Source of the DNA: Lutibacter sp. B1 | Lineage (GTDB): Bacteria > Bacteroidota > Bacteroidia > Flavobacteriales > Flavobacteriaceae | Reading direction: 5' to 3' | Assembly (NCBI RefSeq): GCF_012524075.1 | Contig: NZ_JAAZUI010000007.1 | Location: forward strand, 62,001-126,000 | Length of the DNA stretch: 64,000 nt | Shown: piece by piece, positions 1-7,982 of the stretch | How the letters are laid out: each line of letters opens with the position of its first letter | Numbering within the stretch: the stretch's first letter is position 1 | Translations under genes and position numbers: made by a program | The notes under the pieces: model-generated | What the model saw: the letters and a program-made list of their open reading frames with translations, nothing else | Told to the model about the DNA's origin: nothing | The model's database searches: none

Positions 1-83
1 CCATCACGTGCGGCTTGTTGTAAAACTTCAGCTAAGTCTTTTTGTAAAACACCTGCTATTTTTTTTTGTCTGTTTGTTTCCAT
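1..83 (-). CDS. rbfA: Ribosome-binding factor A, N-terminal fragment (gene runs off the left edge)
   Basis: The minus strand encodes a start codon at 83-81 followed by 27 codons reading METNRQKKIAGVLQKDLAEV and on to the window edge, the typical opening of flavobacterial RbfA. RbfA binds the 30S subunit and helps mature the 5' end of 16S rRNA. Only the N-terminal helix is visible, so the identification rests on this short but characteristic start. A -7 box lies four bases before the ATG, which would give an almost leaderless mRNA. The gene is divergent from the epimerase gene that follows. Confidence 0.8.
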   Translation of the reverse strand, partial: METNRQKKIAGVLQKDLAEVLQQAARD

Positions 84-87
84 AATG

Positions 88-95
88 CAAAGATA
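88..95 (-). promoter_or_regulatory. -7 promoter element of rbfA
   Basis: The minus strand reads TATCTTTG, a perfect match to the Bacteroidota -7 consensus TAnnTTTG. It ends four bases before the rbfA ATG, so the transcript should begin at or within a few bases of the start codon. No convincing -33 TTTG is seen at the usual distance. Confidence 0.55.
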
Positions 96-196
96 ATAGT
101 TAAATGTACACAAATTTTGTTTTTGTTTTTTTGCTGAAATAAAATTATTTCAACCTAAAAAATAAGGCTAACGGTTTTATTGCGTTTTAAATTCAG

Positions 197-204
197 TAAA
201 TTTG
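197..204 (+). promoter_or_regulatory. -7 promoter element of the first methylmalonyl-CoA epimerase gene
   Basis: TAAATTTG matches TAnnTTTG. The expected transcript start, about 5-7 bases downstream, falls near 209-211. That is next to a first ATG at 212 and 13-15 bases before the preferred ATG at 224. Confidence 0.45.
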
Positions 205-223
205 ATTAATAATGATTGTTAAA

Positions 224-625
224 ATGGAAAAAATAGAACACATTGGTATAGCAGTTAAAGACCTGGAGAAATCTAACGAACTTTTTAAAGGAATTTTTGG
301 AAAATCTCATTACAAGGTTGAAGAAGTTGAAAGTGAAGGCGTTAAAACATCTTTTTTTGAAGTTGGACCTAATAAAATTGAATTGTTAGAGGGCACAAAT
401 GAAAATAGCCCAATAACAAAATTTATTGAGAAAAAAGGAGAAGGAATCCATCATATTGCATTTGCTGTTGAAGATATTTTAAGTGAAGTGAAACGTTTAA
501 AAAATGAAGGTTTTATAGTGTTGAATGAAACTCCAAAAAAAGGAGCAGATAACAAACTTGTGGTTTTTTTACACCCAAAATCAACTAATGGTGTTTTAAT
601 TGAACTTTGTCAGGATGCAAATTAA
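224..625 (+). CDS. mce: Methylmalonyl-CoA epimerase (paralogue 1)
   Basis: The 133-residue product belongs to the vicinal oxygen chelate (glyoxalase) fold. Its two beta-alpha-beta-beta-beta halves open with EHIGIAVKDL near residue 5 and GIHHIAFAV near residue 77. Metal-ligand positions are recognisable at the N-terminal His, the IHH motif and the final IELC Glu. It interconverts S- and R-methylmalonyl-CoA, joining propionyl-CoA carboxylation or decarboxylation to the B12 mutase. ATG 224 is preferred over ATG 212 because family members begin just before EHIG. A second, clearly related copy sits at 22683-23090 at the head of the methylmalonyl-CoA decarboxylase operon. This copy stands alone, between rbfA and ftsX. 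Confidence 0.88.
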   Translation: MEKIEHIGIAVKDLEKSNELFKGIFGKSHYKVEEVESEGVKTSFFEVGPNKIELLEGTNENSPITKFIEKKGEGIHHIAFAVEDILSEVKRLKNEGFIVLNETPKKGADNKLVVFLHPKSTNGVLIELCQDAN

Positions 626-726
626 AATAATGCAAATTTCATAGGTAAAATGCACTGTAAAAAAACTAAAATTCAGTAATTAACAACTAACAAGTAATTT
701 GTATATTGCAAACTCTTTAATAAACA

Positions 727-1611
727 TTGCTTTTGGACAATTCATTTGAAAAATATCAAAAAAGAAGACTGCGTTCATCATACTTTTCTGTAGTTATAAG
801 TATTGCTTTGGTATTGTTTTTAGTAGGCATTTTAGGTTTAATTGTAATAAAAACAAAGAGTATATCAGAGCACTTTAAAGAGAAAGTTGCAATTACCATT
901 TTTTTAAAAGACAACGCTAAAAGTAGTGATGTTGAAATTTTACAAGCCGAATTAAAAAAAGCTGAATATACCAAAGATGTAATTTATATTTCAAAAGAAG
1001 AGGCTGCTAAAAAATATAGCGAAGATATAGGTGAGAATTTTCTGGAATTTTTAGGGGAAAATCCGTTAAAAAACGCCATTGATCTTTCCTTAAAATCGGA
1101 CTATGTAACTCCCGAAAAAATGGCTGATATTGAGAAAAATATGTTGATAAGAAGCATTGTTTCCGAAGTTACTTATGATAAACCTTTAATAGAACTACTC
1201 ACCAAAAACATTAGCAGGTTAAGTTTTTGGATGTTGTTATTTAGTGCACTTTTTGCTTTAATTGCAGTAGTTTTAATTAATAGTTCCATAAGGCTTTCGG
1301 TATATTCAAAAAGGTTTACGCTAAAAACAATGCAAATGGTGGGTGCTACCAAACAGTTTATTAGAGTACCTTTTATATGGAAAAGCATTCAATTAGGAAT
1401 TATAGGTGCATTGGTGGCAATAGCAGGTTTAATAGTGTTTATAATGTATGTTAACAAAACTATTCCTGAATTGGAATTGTTAAGCAGCTATAAAATTTTA
1501 GGAATTTTATTTGCAGGTATTATAGCTTTGGGAATACTAATTACCTGGATAAGTACATTTTTTGCAACTCAACGCTTTTTAAATTTAAGAACAGACGAAC
1601 TTTATTATTAA
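727..1611 (+). CDS. ftsX: Cell division protein FtsX
   Basis: The 294-residue protein has the FtsX layout: a short cytoplasmic N-terminus, one membrane helix at about residues 22-42, a periplasmic domain to about residue 165, then three membrane helices ending the protein. FtsX is the permease half of the FtsE-FtsX ABC complex that controls septal peptidoglycan hydrolases. An in-frame TAA at 721-723 lies directly upstream, and no ATG is available before conserved sequence, so the start must be TTG at 727 or TTG at 733. It heads the common flavobacterial cluster ftsX-DUF3098-uppP-truB, with gaps of one or two bases. FtsE is not in the window. Confidence 0.9.
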   Translation: MLLDNSFEKYQKRRLRSSYFSVVISIALVLFLVGILGLIVIKTKSISEHFKEKVAITIFLKDNAKSSDVEILQAELKKAEYTKDVIYISKEEAAKKYSEDIGENFLEFLGENPLKNAIDLSLKSDYVTPEKMADIEKNMLIRSIVSEVTYDKPLIELLTKNISRLSFWMLLFSALFALIAVVLINSSIRLSVYSKRFTLKTMQMVGATKQFIRVPFIWKSIQLGIIGALVAIAGLIVFIMYVNKTIPELELLSSYKILGILFAGIIALGILITWISTFFATQRFLNLRTDELYY

Positions 1612-1612
1612 A

Positions 1613-1861
1613 ATGGCAAAAGAAAAAAAACAAGGAAATAAAAGCGAATTTCTTTTTACTAAGAAAAACTATATAATTATGCTAATTGGTGTAGCTTTTA
1701 TTGCTTTAGGATTTATATTAATGGCAGGTGGCGGAAGCGATAATCCTGAAGTTTTTAACGAAGAAATATACAATTTTAGAAGAATACGTTTAGCACCAAC
1801 TTTGGTTATAATTGGTTTAGCTATAGAAATTTATGCTATAATGGCTAAATCGAAAAAATAA
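1613..1861 (+). CDS. DUF3098 family small membrane protein
   Basis: This 82-residue protein has two membrane helices, about residues 20-40 and 60-76, separated by a short polar loop with NPEVFNEEIYNFRRI. This matches the DUF3098 family, found almost only in Bacteroidota between ftsX and uppP. It begins one base after the ftsX stop and ends two bases before uppP, so it is co-translated with cell-envelope genes. Function is unknown; a role in division or envelope assembly is inferred from position only. Confidence 0.85.
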   Translation: MAKEKKQGNKSEFLFTKKNYIIMLIGVAFIALGFILMAGGGSDNPEVFNEEIYNFRRIRLAPTLVIIGLAIEIYAIMAKSKK

Positions 1862-1863
1862 GC

Positions 1864-2661
1864 ATGAATTATATTGAAGCGATTATTTTAGGAATAATTC
1901 AAGGACTTACCGAATTTTTACCTGTGTCATCAAGTGGGCATTTGGAATTAGCAAAGGCAATTTTAGGAGATACCTCAGTGCCGGAAGAAAGTTTAATGGT
2001 TACAGTAGTGTTACATTTTGCAACGGCATTAAGTACAATTGTAATTTTCAGAAAAGATTTATGGGAAATTATTACAGGTTTATTTCAGTTTAAATGGAAT
2101 GAAGAATTTAGATTTTCAATAAAAATAATTCTTTCAATGATACCTGCAGTATGCGTTGGCTTGTTGTTTGAGAAAGAGTTAGAGTCTTTTTTTGGAGGTA
2201 ATATTTTGTTAGTAGGTTTTATGCTTGTAATAACCTCCTTACTTTTATTATTTGCCGATAAAGCAAAAAATACCACAAAAGACGTATCCTTTTTTAACGC
2301 AATAGTTGTAGGTGTTTCACAGGCATTGGCTATTTTACCCGGTATATCAAGATCAGGAGCTACAATATCGTCTTCGGTTTTATTGGGAATTGACAGAACC
2401 AAAGCTGCACGTTTTTCATTTTTAATGGTTGTGCCTCTTATTTTTGGAAAAATTGGAAAGGATATAATGTCTGGCTCTATTGATTTTCACAGTTCAAAAT
2501 TTGGAGTTCTAAGTGTAGGTTTTATTGCTGCATTTTTATCGGGTTTATTTGCTTGTAAATGGATGATTACTTTGGTTAAAAAAAGTAAACTTTCGTATTT
2601 TGCCTTATATTGTTTTATTGTGGGTGTAATTGCCGTAGTTATAACCTTTTATCAAAATTAA
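1864..2661 (+). CDS. uppP: Undecaprenyl-diphosphatase
   Basis: The 265-residue polytopic membrane protein carries both UppP/BacA signatures: GLTEFLPVSSSGHLE at about residues 14-28 and PGISRSGATISSSVLLG at about 159-175. The enzyme removes a phosphate from undecaprenyl pyrophosphate to recycle the lipid carrier of peptidoglycan and surface polysaccharide synthesis. Its TAA stop shares its last A with the ATG of truB, so the two are translationally coupled. Confidence 0.95.
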   Translation: MNYIEAIILGIIQGLTEFLPVSSSGHLELAKAILGDTSVPEESLMVTVVLHFATALSTIVIFRKDLWEIITGLFQFKWNEEFRFSIKIILSMIPAVCVGLLFEKELESFFGGNILLVGFMLVITSLLLLFADKAKNTTKDVSFFNAIVVGVSQALAILPGISRSGATISSSVLLGIDRTKAARFSFLMVVPLIFGKIGKDIMSGSIDFHSSKFGVLSVGFIAAFLSGLFACKWMITLVKKSKLSYFALYCFIVGVIAVVITFYQN

Positions 2662-3344
2662 TGACCTTAGACGATTTTAAAAACGGACAAGTTATTTTAA
2701 TTGATAAGCCTTTAGAGTGGACTTCCTTTCAAGTAGTAAATAAACTTAGGTGGAATATCAGACAAAAATTCAATATTAAAAAAATTAAAGTAGGTCATGC
2801 CGGAACTTTAGATCCGCTAGCAACAGGATTATTAATAATTTGTACTGGTAAATTCACAAAAAAAATTGACGAATATCAAGCTCAAGTTAAAGAGTATACA
2901 GGAGAAATTACTTTAGGTGCTACAACACCCAGTTACGATTTAGAGACTGAAGTTGATCAAACTTTTCCTATAGAGCATATAACCGAAGAGTTAATTTATA
3001 ATACTGCTAAAAAATTTATTGGTGAAATTGATCAAAAACCTCCTATATTTTCAGCCATAAAAAAAGAAGGAAGACGATTGTATGATATCGCTAGAGAAGG
3101 TGGAACTACAGAAATAAAATCAAGAAAAATTACTATTAACCAGTTTGAAATTACGGATATAAATCTTCCGAAAGTAAAATTTAGAGTGGTTTGCAGTAAA
3201 GGCACATATATTCGTTCTTTAGCATACGATTTTGGGAAACAACTGAACTCAGGTGCTCACTTATCTGAATTAAGACGGACTAAAATAGGTGATTTTAAAG
3301 TTGATAATGCAGTTACTGTTGATGATTTTATTGATAATTTATAA
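2661..3344 (+). CDS. truB: tRNA pseudouridine(55) synthase TruB
   Basis: The 227-residue product has the TruB catalytic motif GHAGTLDPLATG with nucleophile Asp51, the conserved KPxxWTSF motif near residue 16 and a C-terminal RTKIGDF segment. It isomerises U55 in the T-loop of most tRNAs. The start is taken at ATG 2661, overlapping the uppP stop as TAATG. An upstream in-frame ATG at 2610 would place a non-homologous 17-residue tail inside uppP. It is the last gene of this plus-strand cluster. Confidence 0.95.
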   Translation: MTLDDFKNGQVILIDKPLEWTSFQVVNKLRWNIRQKFNIKKIKVGHAGTLDPLATGLLIICTGKFTKKIDEYQAQVKEYTGEITLGATTPSYDLETEVDQTFPIEHITEELIYNTAKKFIGEIDQKPPIFSAIKKEGRRLYDIAREGGTTEIKSRKITINQFEITDINLPKVKFRVVCSKGTYIRSLAYDFGKQLNSGAHLSELRRTKIGDFKVDNAVTVDDFIDNL

Positions 3345-3351
3345 AGTATAG

Positions 3352-3834
3352 TTATAAAAGTTTACCCAACCAACTATCCATTATATTAATTTCCCAGTCG
3401 TATTCCAATTCTTCTTTTGTGGTAATTAAATTATTAAAAATAGTGGCATTGGTTGAAACAGCCTTATTTTTAATAAGTTTTTTAAATTCTATCAATTCTT
3501 TATATTGTACAAACTCACCTTGTTTAAAGCATACGTTAATTTTATCAAGTAAAATGACTTCGTATTGCTTTTCTAAGGATTGTATAAAATCTGTTAATTT
3601 GTTGTGAGCTTCTATGCTTAAGCTGTTTTCAGCATCATCAACGGTTATAATAATAAACCTGTCGTATTTTAACGAGTAAGCACAAGTAACAGGCGTGTTT
3701 TTATCTTCCCAATTGGTTAAAAATTTCTCTAAACTTTTATGTATTTCAGAAATTTCTTTTTCGTAAAATTTTCTGCTAGATGGGAATATCCAAATTTTCG
3801 AGTAATCAGGAATGTTATTAAAATCTATAATCAT
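3352..3834 (-). CDS. Conserved Bacteroidota protein often labelled 'ABC transporter ATPase'
   Basis: The 160-residue soluble protein has no Walker A or ABC signature motif, so the label commonly carried by its relatives is not supported by the sequence. Conserved features that I recognise from flavobacterial homologues are KIWIFPSSRKF near residue 14, LLDKINVCFKQGEF near residue 95 and a C-terminal DSWLGKLL. It is convergent with truB, with only seven bases between the stops. Function is unknown. Confidence 0.7.
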   Translation of the reverse strand: MIIDFNNIPDYSKIWIFPSSRKFYEKEISEIHKSLEKFLTNWEDKNTPVTCAYSLKYDRFIIITVDDAENSLSIEAHNKLTDFIQSLEKQYEVILLDKINVCFKQGEFVQYKELIEFKKLIKNKAVSTNATIFNNLITTKEELEYDWEINIMDSWLGKLL

Positions 3835-3880
3835 TGAGATAATTTAATGCTCAAAGATATTCAAATTATTTATTGAAATG

Positions 3881-4480
3881 TTAAGAAGCTTTTAATATAT
3901 CTAATATGTCTTTTTGAGTACTTAAACCTTTGTCTTTATTGTACCAAATTTGTAAATCCTTTTTAAATTCGGCATCCAAACTACCATTTTTATCTTTATA
4001 ATCTTGCACCATTTTTGTTGCGATAGAAGGTCTTGGCCCCCAAGAAGTAATTACATTATTTTCTGAATCTACTAAAATAGTTTTTGGAATAGATTTGCTT
4101 CCGTTAGTTAAAAACTGATTCATTAAATCTTCGTTCTCATCTCTCAACACAATTTTCAAATCAATTTTATCTGAAGCCTCTGCTATTTTATTTAATATTG
4201 GAACAACTTGAGCAGCATCTCCACACCAACCTTCAGCAATTACTAAAAAAGTAATTTTATTAGTCATTTCATTTAAAGAATTCTGAGTTTCTTCTGAAAT
4301 CTTTAAAGTTTTATCTAACCTATCCATTCTTTTATCATTCAACAAACTATATTCTAATAAAAATTCAGACTGTTCTAATCCTGTAGATTTTTCTTCTAAC
4401 AATAGTTTTTTTATTAACAAACGGTATTCATTATAATTAATTCCTTGTTCTAAACTATTGGTTATTATTGTATTATTCAT
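3881..4480 (-). CDS. Thioredoxin-family protein with a single-cysteine WCGDA motif
   Basis: The 199-residue cytoplasmic protein has a thioredoxin-like fold from about residue 75, with the active-site region WCGDA at residues 85-89 and a cis-proline motif SIPKTIL near residue 132. The second cysteine of the usual CxxC is Asp here, so it cannot cycle as a normal disulfide oxidoreductase on its own. A monothiol or binding role is more likely. No signal peptide is visible. It is transcribed away from the nos cluster and shares the intergenic region with it. Confidence 0.75.
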   Translation of the reverse strand: MNNTIITNSLEQGINYNEYRLLIKKLLLEEKSTGLEQSEFLLEYSLLNDKRMDRLDKTLKISEETQNSLNEMTNKITFLVIAEGWCGDAAQVVPILNKIAEASDKIDLKIVLRDENEDLMNQFLTNGSKSIPKTILVDSENNVITSWGPRPSIATKMVQDYKDKNGSLDAEFKKDLQIWYNKDKGLSTQKDILDILKAS

Positions 4481-4564
4481 TATTTTTTTATTATTTTTAT
4501 TACTTTAATTATTGACGATTAATTTTGTAAATACTTACTTTAAACAACATTATTAAAGTGAATG

Positions 4565-4594
4565 CAAAGATAAACTTAGTAATTCAAGTGCAAA
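4565..4594 (-). promoter_or_regulatory. Promoter of the thioredoxin-family gene
   Basis: On the minus strand TTTG at 4594-4591 is followed after 18 bases by TATCTTTG at 4572-4565. Together they form a complete Bacteroidota -33/-7 pair. The predicted leader is long, about 80 bases. Confidence 0.6.
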
Positions 4595-4649
4595 TGTAAT
4601 TATTGTTACAAATAATAAAAGATAAAAAAGTCTTTTAATCTTTAAAAGG

Positions 4650-4661
4650 TGATTTTTATCA
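4650..4661 (+). promoter_or_regulatory. CRP/FNR-type operator upstream of the nos cluster
   Basis: The 12-base perfect inverted repeat TGAT-TTTT-ATCA has the TGAT-N4-ATCA core recognised by FNR-like regulators (consensus TTGAT-N4-ATCAA). Its centre, 4655.5, lies 29.5 bases before the first base of the -7 element at 4685. That places it near -41 relative to the expected transcript start, the class II activator position. The same box type at the same spacing precedes the methylmalonyl-CoA decarboxylase operon. Confidence 0.6.
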
Positions 4662-4684
4662 TATTTTAAATGCTTGTACAATAG

Positions 4685-4692
4685 TACTTTTG
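4685..4692 (+). promoter_or_regulatory. -7 promoter element of the nos cluster
   Basis: TACTTTTG matches TAnnTTTG. The spacer holds a TTG exactly eight bases upstream (4674-4676) but no -33 TTTG at the normal distance, as expected for an activator-dependent promoter. The leader to the first ATG is about 28 bases. Confidence 0.6.
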
Positions 4693-4724
4693 CGATTAAC
4701 AAACTTAACAAACAAACAAAAACA

Positions 4725-5303
4725 ATGAAAAAAATCAAACTAATCTTTCCAATTTTAGCAGTATTGGCACTTTTTTTAGTCTCCTGCGGCGGAAATGAAA
4801 AAAAACAAGAAGTTAAGGAAACTTCAACAGAAGCAGTTCCAGAAGAAAAAGGACAATCTACAGTTGTAGACAACGTTTCAGCAGCAAACGCTTTACAAGT
4901 AGCAAAATCTCTAGATGATTTTAAAACATTAGTTGTAGCAATTGAGGCTGCCGGCGTAGAAGATGCCGTTGTAAATGTAGGCCCGCTTACAATATTTGCA
5001 CCAGTAAATGCCGCTTTCGACAAGTTACCAGAAGGAACTGTGGAATCTTTGTTACAACCTGAAAACAAAGAAAAATTGGCGTTTATATTAAAAAATCATG
5101 TAGCTCCAGCAAACTATCCTGATACACAACTTAAAAAAGAAGCTAAAAAAGGACGTAAGTTATATATGGCTTCTGGAAAATATTTAGTTGTTGAAAATAA
5201 GGAAGATGGTATTTATGTTGGTGGAACAAAAGTATTAAAAACAGTACAAGTAAGTAATGGTTGGATTCACGTAATTGACAACGTTTTAGTTCCAGCCGAA
5301 TAA
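4725..5303 (+). CDS. Fasciclin (FAS1) domain lipoprotein, first gene of the nos cluster
   Basis: The 192-residue protein has a lipoprotein signal ending in LVSC with Cys21, a charged linker to about residue 55, and one FAS1 domain with its two typical motifs: TIFAPVNAAFDKLP near residue 89 and a C-terminal segment ending WIHVIDNVLVPAE. FAS1 domains bind surfaces or other proteins; no enzymatic role is known. ATG 4725 is chosen because the signal peptide begins there; the longer in-frame start at 4674 lies upstream of the promoter. It is followed within 29 bases by a cytochrome c and then nosZ, so it is probably co-expressed with N2O reductase. Its job there is unknown. Confidence 0.85.
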   Translation: MKKIKLIFPILAVLALFLVSCGGNEKKQEVKETSTEAVPEEKGQSTVVDNVSAANALQVAKSLDDFKTLVVAIEAAGVEDAVVNVGPLTIFAPVNAAFDKLPEGTVESLLQPENKEKLAFILKNHVAPANYPDTQLKKEAKKGRKLYMASGKYLVVENKEDGIYVGGTKVLKTVQVSNGWIHVIDNVLVPAE

Positions 5304-5332
5304 TTAATTTAAGAATAAATAATAACTAAAAA

Positions 5333-5797
5333 ATGAAATTAAAAGTATTAGTAGTAGCATTAGTTGTAGCAATTGTATCTAGCTGCGGAAGTGATGGAAA
5401 AAAAGAGGAAAAATCAACAACTCCTAACCAAGAACAAAAAGAAGTAGTTGAAGTTGACCCAATGAAAGACAAAGGTATAGGACCTATAACAAGTATTACT
5501 CTTGCTGAAATTGACGAGGCAATGGCCGAGGAAGGTAAAGCAATATTTACTTCAAAATGTTCTGCTTGTCATAAAATGAGCAAACGTTTTGTTGGACCTG
5601 GTTTGGCAGGAGTTACAGAAAGAAGAACTCCTGAATGGATAATGAACATGATTCTAAATCCTGAAGAAATGGTTGAAAAAAACCCAATAGCAAAACAATT
5701 ATTAGCTGAGTATTTATCTCCAATGGCAAACCAAAGTTTAACGGAAAAAGAAGCTAGATTAATTTTAGAATACTTTAGAACAGTAAAAGCTGAATAA
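5333..5797 (+). CDS. Monoheme c-type cytochrome lipoprotein of the nos cluster
   Basis: The 154-residue protein has a lipoprotein signal (VSSC, Cys18), a Glu/Lys/Pro-rich linker, and a class I cytochrome c domain. The heme motif CSACH is at residues 76-80 and a likely axial Met131 lies in SPMANQSL. It sits between the FAS1 lipoprotein and nosZ, 36 bases before nosZ, so it is the obvious candidate for electron delivery to the CuA site of NosZ in the periplasm. That role is inferred from position and from cytochromes in other clade II nos clusters. No nosR-like or nosC-type quinol module is present. Confidence 0.88.
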   Translation: MKLKVLVVALVVAIVSSCGSDGKKEEKSTTPNQEQKEVVEVDPMKDKGIGPITSITLAEIDEAMAEEGKAIFTSKCSACHKMSKRFVGPGLAGVTERRTPEWIMNMILNPEEMVEKNPIAKQLLAEYLSPMANQSLTEKEARLILEYFRTVKAE

Positions 5798-5833
5798 GCA
5801 TTAACACAAACTATAAAACAAACAATTAATAAT

Positions 5834-7810
5834 ATGAAAACAATTTTTAAGTCTTTACTTGCAATTACAGTACTTTCAATAGTATATAGTTGTGGTAATG
5901 GAGGTTCAAATAAAGGATCTCAAGGTGCACTATCAAGTAGTGCTGCAGAGAAAGTTTATGTAGCTCCAGGTGAACATGATGAATTTTATGCTTTTGTATC
6001 AGGAGGTTTTAGTGGACAATTAGCGGTTTATGGTCTTCCATCTGGACGTTTATTTAAAGTAATTCCTGTTTTTTCAGTTGATGCTGAAAAAGCGTATGGT
6101 TTTAACGAAGAAACAAAACCAATGTTAAATACTTCTCACGGATTTATTCCTTGGGATGACTCTCACCATCCAGACATTTCGCAAACTGCAGGTGAATTAG
6201 ACGGCCGTTGGGTATTTATTAATGGTAACAATACACCTCGTATTGCTAAAATTGATTTAACAACTTTTGAAACTACAGAGATTATTGAAATTCCAAATTC
6301 AGCAGGTAACCACAGTTCATCTTTTGTAACTGAAAACACTGAATATGTTGTTGCTGGTACGCGTTTTTCTGTACCTTACCCTCAAAGAGATATGCCAATT
6401 GATGAGTACAAAGGAAACTTTAAAGGTGCTTTAACTTTTATTTCTGTTGACCCTGAAGATGGTGGAATGGATTTAAAATTCCAAATAATGATGCCTGGTT
6501 TTAACTACGACTTATCGCACCCAGGAAGAGGAAAATCTCACGGATGGTTTTTCTTTACAACATATAATACTGAAGAAGCTAACTCATTATTAGAAGTAAA
6601 CGCTTCTCAAAACGATAAAGATTTTATTGCAGCTATTAACTGGAAAAAAATTGAAGAATATGTGAATAATGGTGGAGGAACAAAAGCCCCAACTAAATAC
6701 GCACATAACGTTTATGACGAGCATACACATACTGCTACATCAACTATAAAAGAAGAAGTAGTTGTCGTAAACCCATCTGATGTTCCTGGAGCAATTTATT
6801 TCTTACCAACACCAAAATCTCCTCACGGTTGTGATGTTGATCCTTCTGGTGAATATATTATTGGTAGTGGTAAATTAGCAGCTGAATTAACAGCACATTC
6901 ATTTACAAAAATGTTAGCAGCTATTGAAGGTAAGAAATTTGATGGAGATGCATACGGAATTCCTATTTTACAATACGACGAAATTTTAGCAGGTGCTGTA
7001 AAACAACCTGGTTTAGGCCCATTACATACAGAATTTGACGGACAAGGTAATGCATATACTACATTCTTTATTTCTTCAGAAGTTGTAAAATGGAAATTAG
7101 GAACTTGGGAAGTAATTGACAGAAAACCAACGTACTATTCTGTAGGTCACTTAATGGTTCCTGGAGGAAATTCAAGAAAACCATTTGGTAAATATGTATT
7201 AGCAATGAATAAAATTACTAAAGACCGTTATTTACCTACTGGTCCTGAAGTAACACAATCTGCACAATTATATGATATCACAGGTGAAAAAATGGAGCTA
7301 TTGTTAGATTTTCCAACAATTGGTGAGCCACATTATGCTGCAGGTATTCCAGCAGATTTAATAAAGCCTAATTCTAAAAAAATATACAAATTAGAAGATA
7401 ACAAACACGAATTTGCTGTTAAGAGTGAAGCTGAAACAAAGGTTGTTAGAAATGGTAACGAAGTTCATATTTATATGACTATGATTCGTTCTCACTTTGC
7501 ACCAGATAATATTGAAGGAGTTCAAGTTGGTGATAAAGTATATTTCCACGTAACAAACTTAGAACAAGATTACGATGTTCCTCACGGAATTTCTATGATT
7601 GGAGCTAACACATCTGAACTATTAATTATGCCAGGACAAACTGAAACATTTGTTTGGGAACCTAAGCAAGTTGGTGTATGGCCATTCTATTGTACAGATT
7701 TCTGTTCAGCATTACACCAAGAAATGCAAGGTTATGTGAGAGTCTCTCCAAAAGGATCTGATGTTCCAATTACTTATACATTGGATGGTGACCCTGTAGA
7801 TGCAGAGTAA
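5834..7810 (+). CDS. nosZ: Nitrous oxide reductase NosZ, clade II (Sec-dependent, lipoprotein type)
   Basis: The 658-residue enzyme reduces N2O to N2 in the periplasm. It has a seven-bladed propeller carrying CuZ ligands, seen in DDSHHPDIS near residue 113, NHSSSF near 158, PGRGKSHGW near 230 and EPHYAA near 500. A C-terminal cupredoxin domain holds the CuA ligands His584, Cys620, Cys624, His628 and Met631. The N-terminus lacks a twin-arginine motif and instead ends in VYSC (Cys20). This marks the Sec-exported clade II form and suggests lipid anchoring. It is preceded by two other lipoproteins and followed by accessory genes. Confidence 0.97.
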   Translation: MKTIFKSLLAITVLSIVYSCGNGGSNKGSQGALSSSAAEKVYVAPGEHDEFYAFVSGGFSGQLAVYGLPSGRLFKVIPVFSVDAEKAYGFNEETKPMLNTSHGFIPWDDSHHPDISQTAGELDGRWVFINGNNTPRIAKIDLTTFETTEIIEIPNSAGNHSSSFVTENTEYVVAGTRFSVPYPQRDMPIDEYKGNFKGALTFISVDPEDGGMDLKFQIMMPGFNYDLSHPGRGKSHGWFFFTTYNTEEANSLLEVNASQNDKDFIAAINWKKIEEYVNNGGGTKAPTKYAHNVYDEHTHTATSTIKEEVVVVNPSDVPGAIYFLPTPKSPHGCDVDPSGEYIIGSGKLAAELTAHSFTKMLAAIEGKKFDGDAYGIPILQYDEILAGAVKQPGLGPLHTEFDGQGNAYTTFFISSEVVKWKLGTWEVIDRKPTYYSVGHLMVPGGNSRKPFGKYVLAMNKITKDRYLPTGPEVTQSAQLYDITGEKMELLLDFPTIGEPHYAAGIPADLIKPNSKKIYKLEDNKHEFAVKSEAETKVVRNGNEVHIYMTMIRSHFAPDNIEGVQVGDKVYFHVTNLEQDYDVPHGISMIGANTSELLIMPGQTETFVWEPKQVGVWPFYCTDFCSALHQEMQGYVRVSPKGSDVPITYTLDGDPVDAE

Positions 7811-7841
7811 TAAATAAAATGAATTATTAAAAAGCAATTTT

Positions 7842-7875
7842 AAACGGGCAAGGAATTAAAACTACTTGTCCGTTT
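7842..7875 (+). terminator. Hairpin downstream of nosZ (terminator or attenuator)
   Basis: AAACGGGCAAG at 7842-7852 pairs with CTTGTCCGTTT at 7865-7875, with one mismatch and a 12-base loop. Only a weak T-rich run follows, so partial termination or 3'-end stabilisation of the lipoprotein-nosZ mRNA is more likely than a complete stop. Confidence 0.5.
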
Positions 7876-7982
7876 ATAATAAACTGTCATAAAAAAAACG
7901 AAAATCTAATAATTTTCAACATAAGTTTTTAAAATTAACTTTCAGCAGATTTTAAATTAATATTAAAACTTAAAAATAAGTA

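Noticed and set aside
3352-3834. ABC transporter ATPase label usually given to this family
   Set aside because: No Walker A, signature or Walker B motif is present, so the name is treated as an inherited error.
4553-5068. Long open frame on the minus strand across the FAS1 gene and nos promoter
   Set aside because: It lies opposite a well-supported lipoprotein gene and its promoter; its translation shows no recognisable domain and looks like a mirror of the plus-strand codons.
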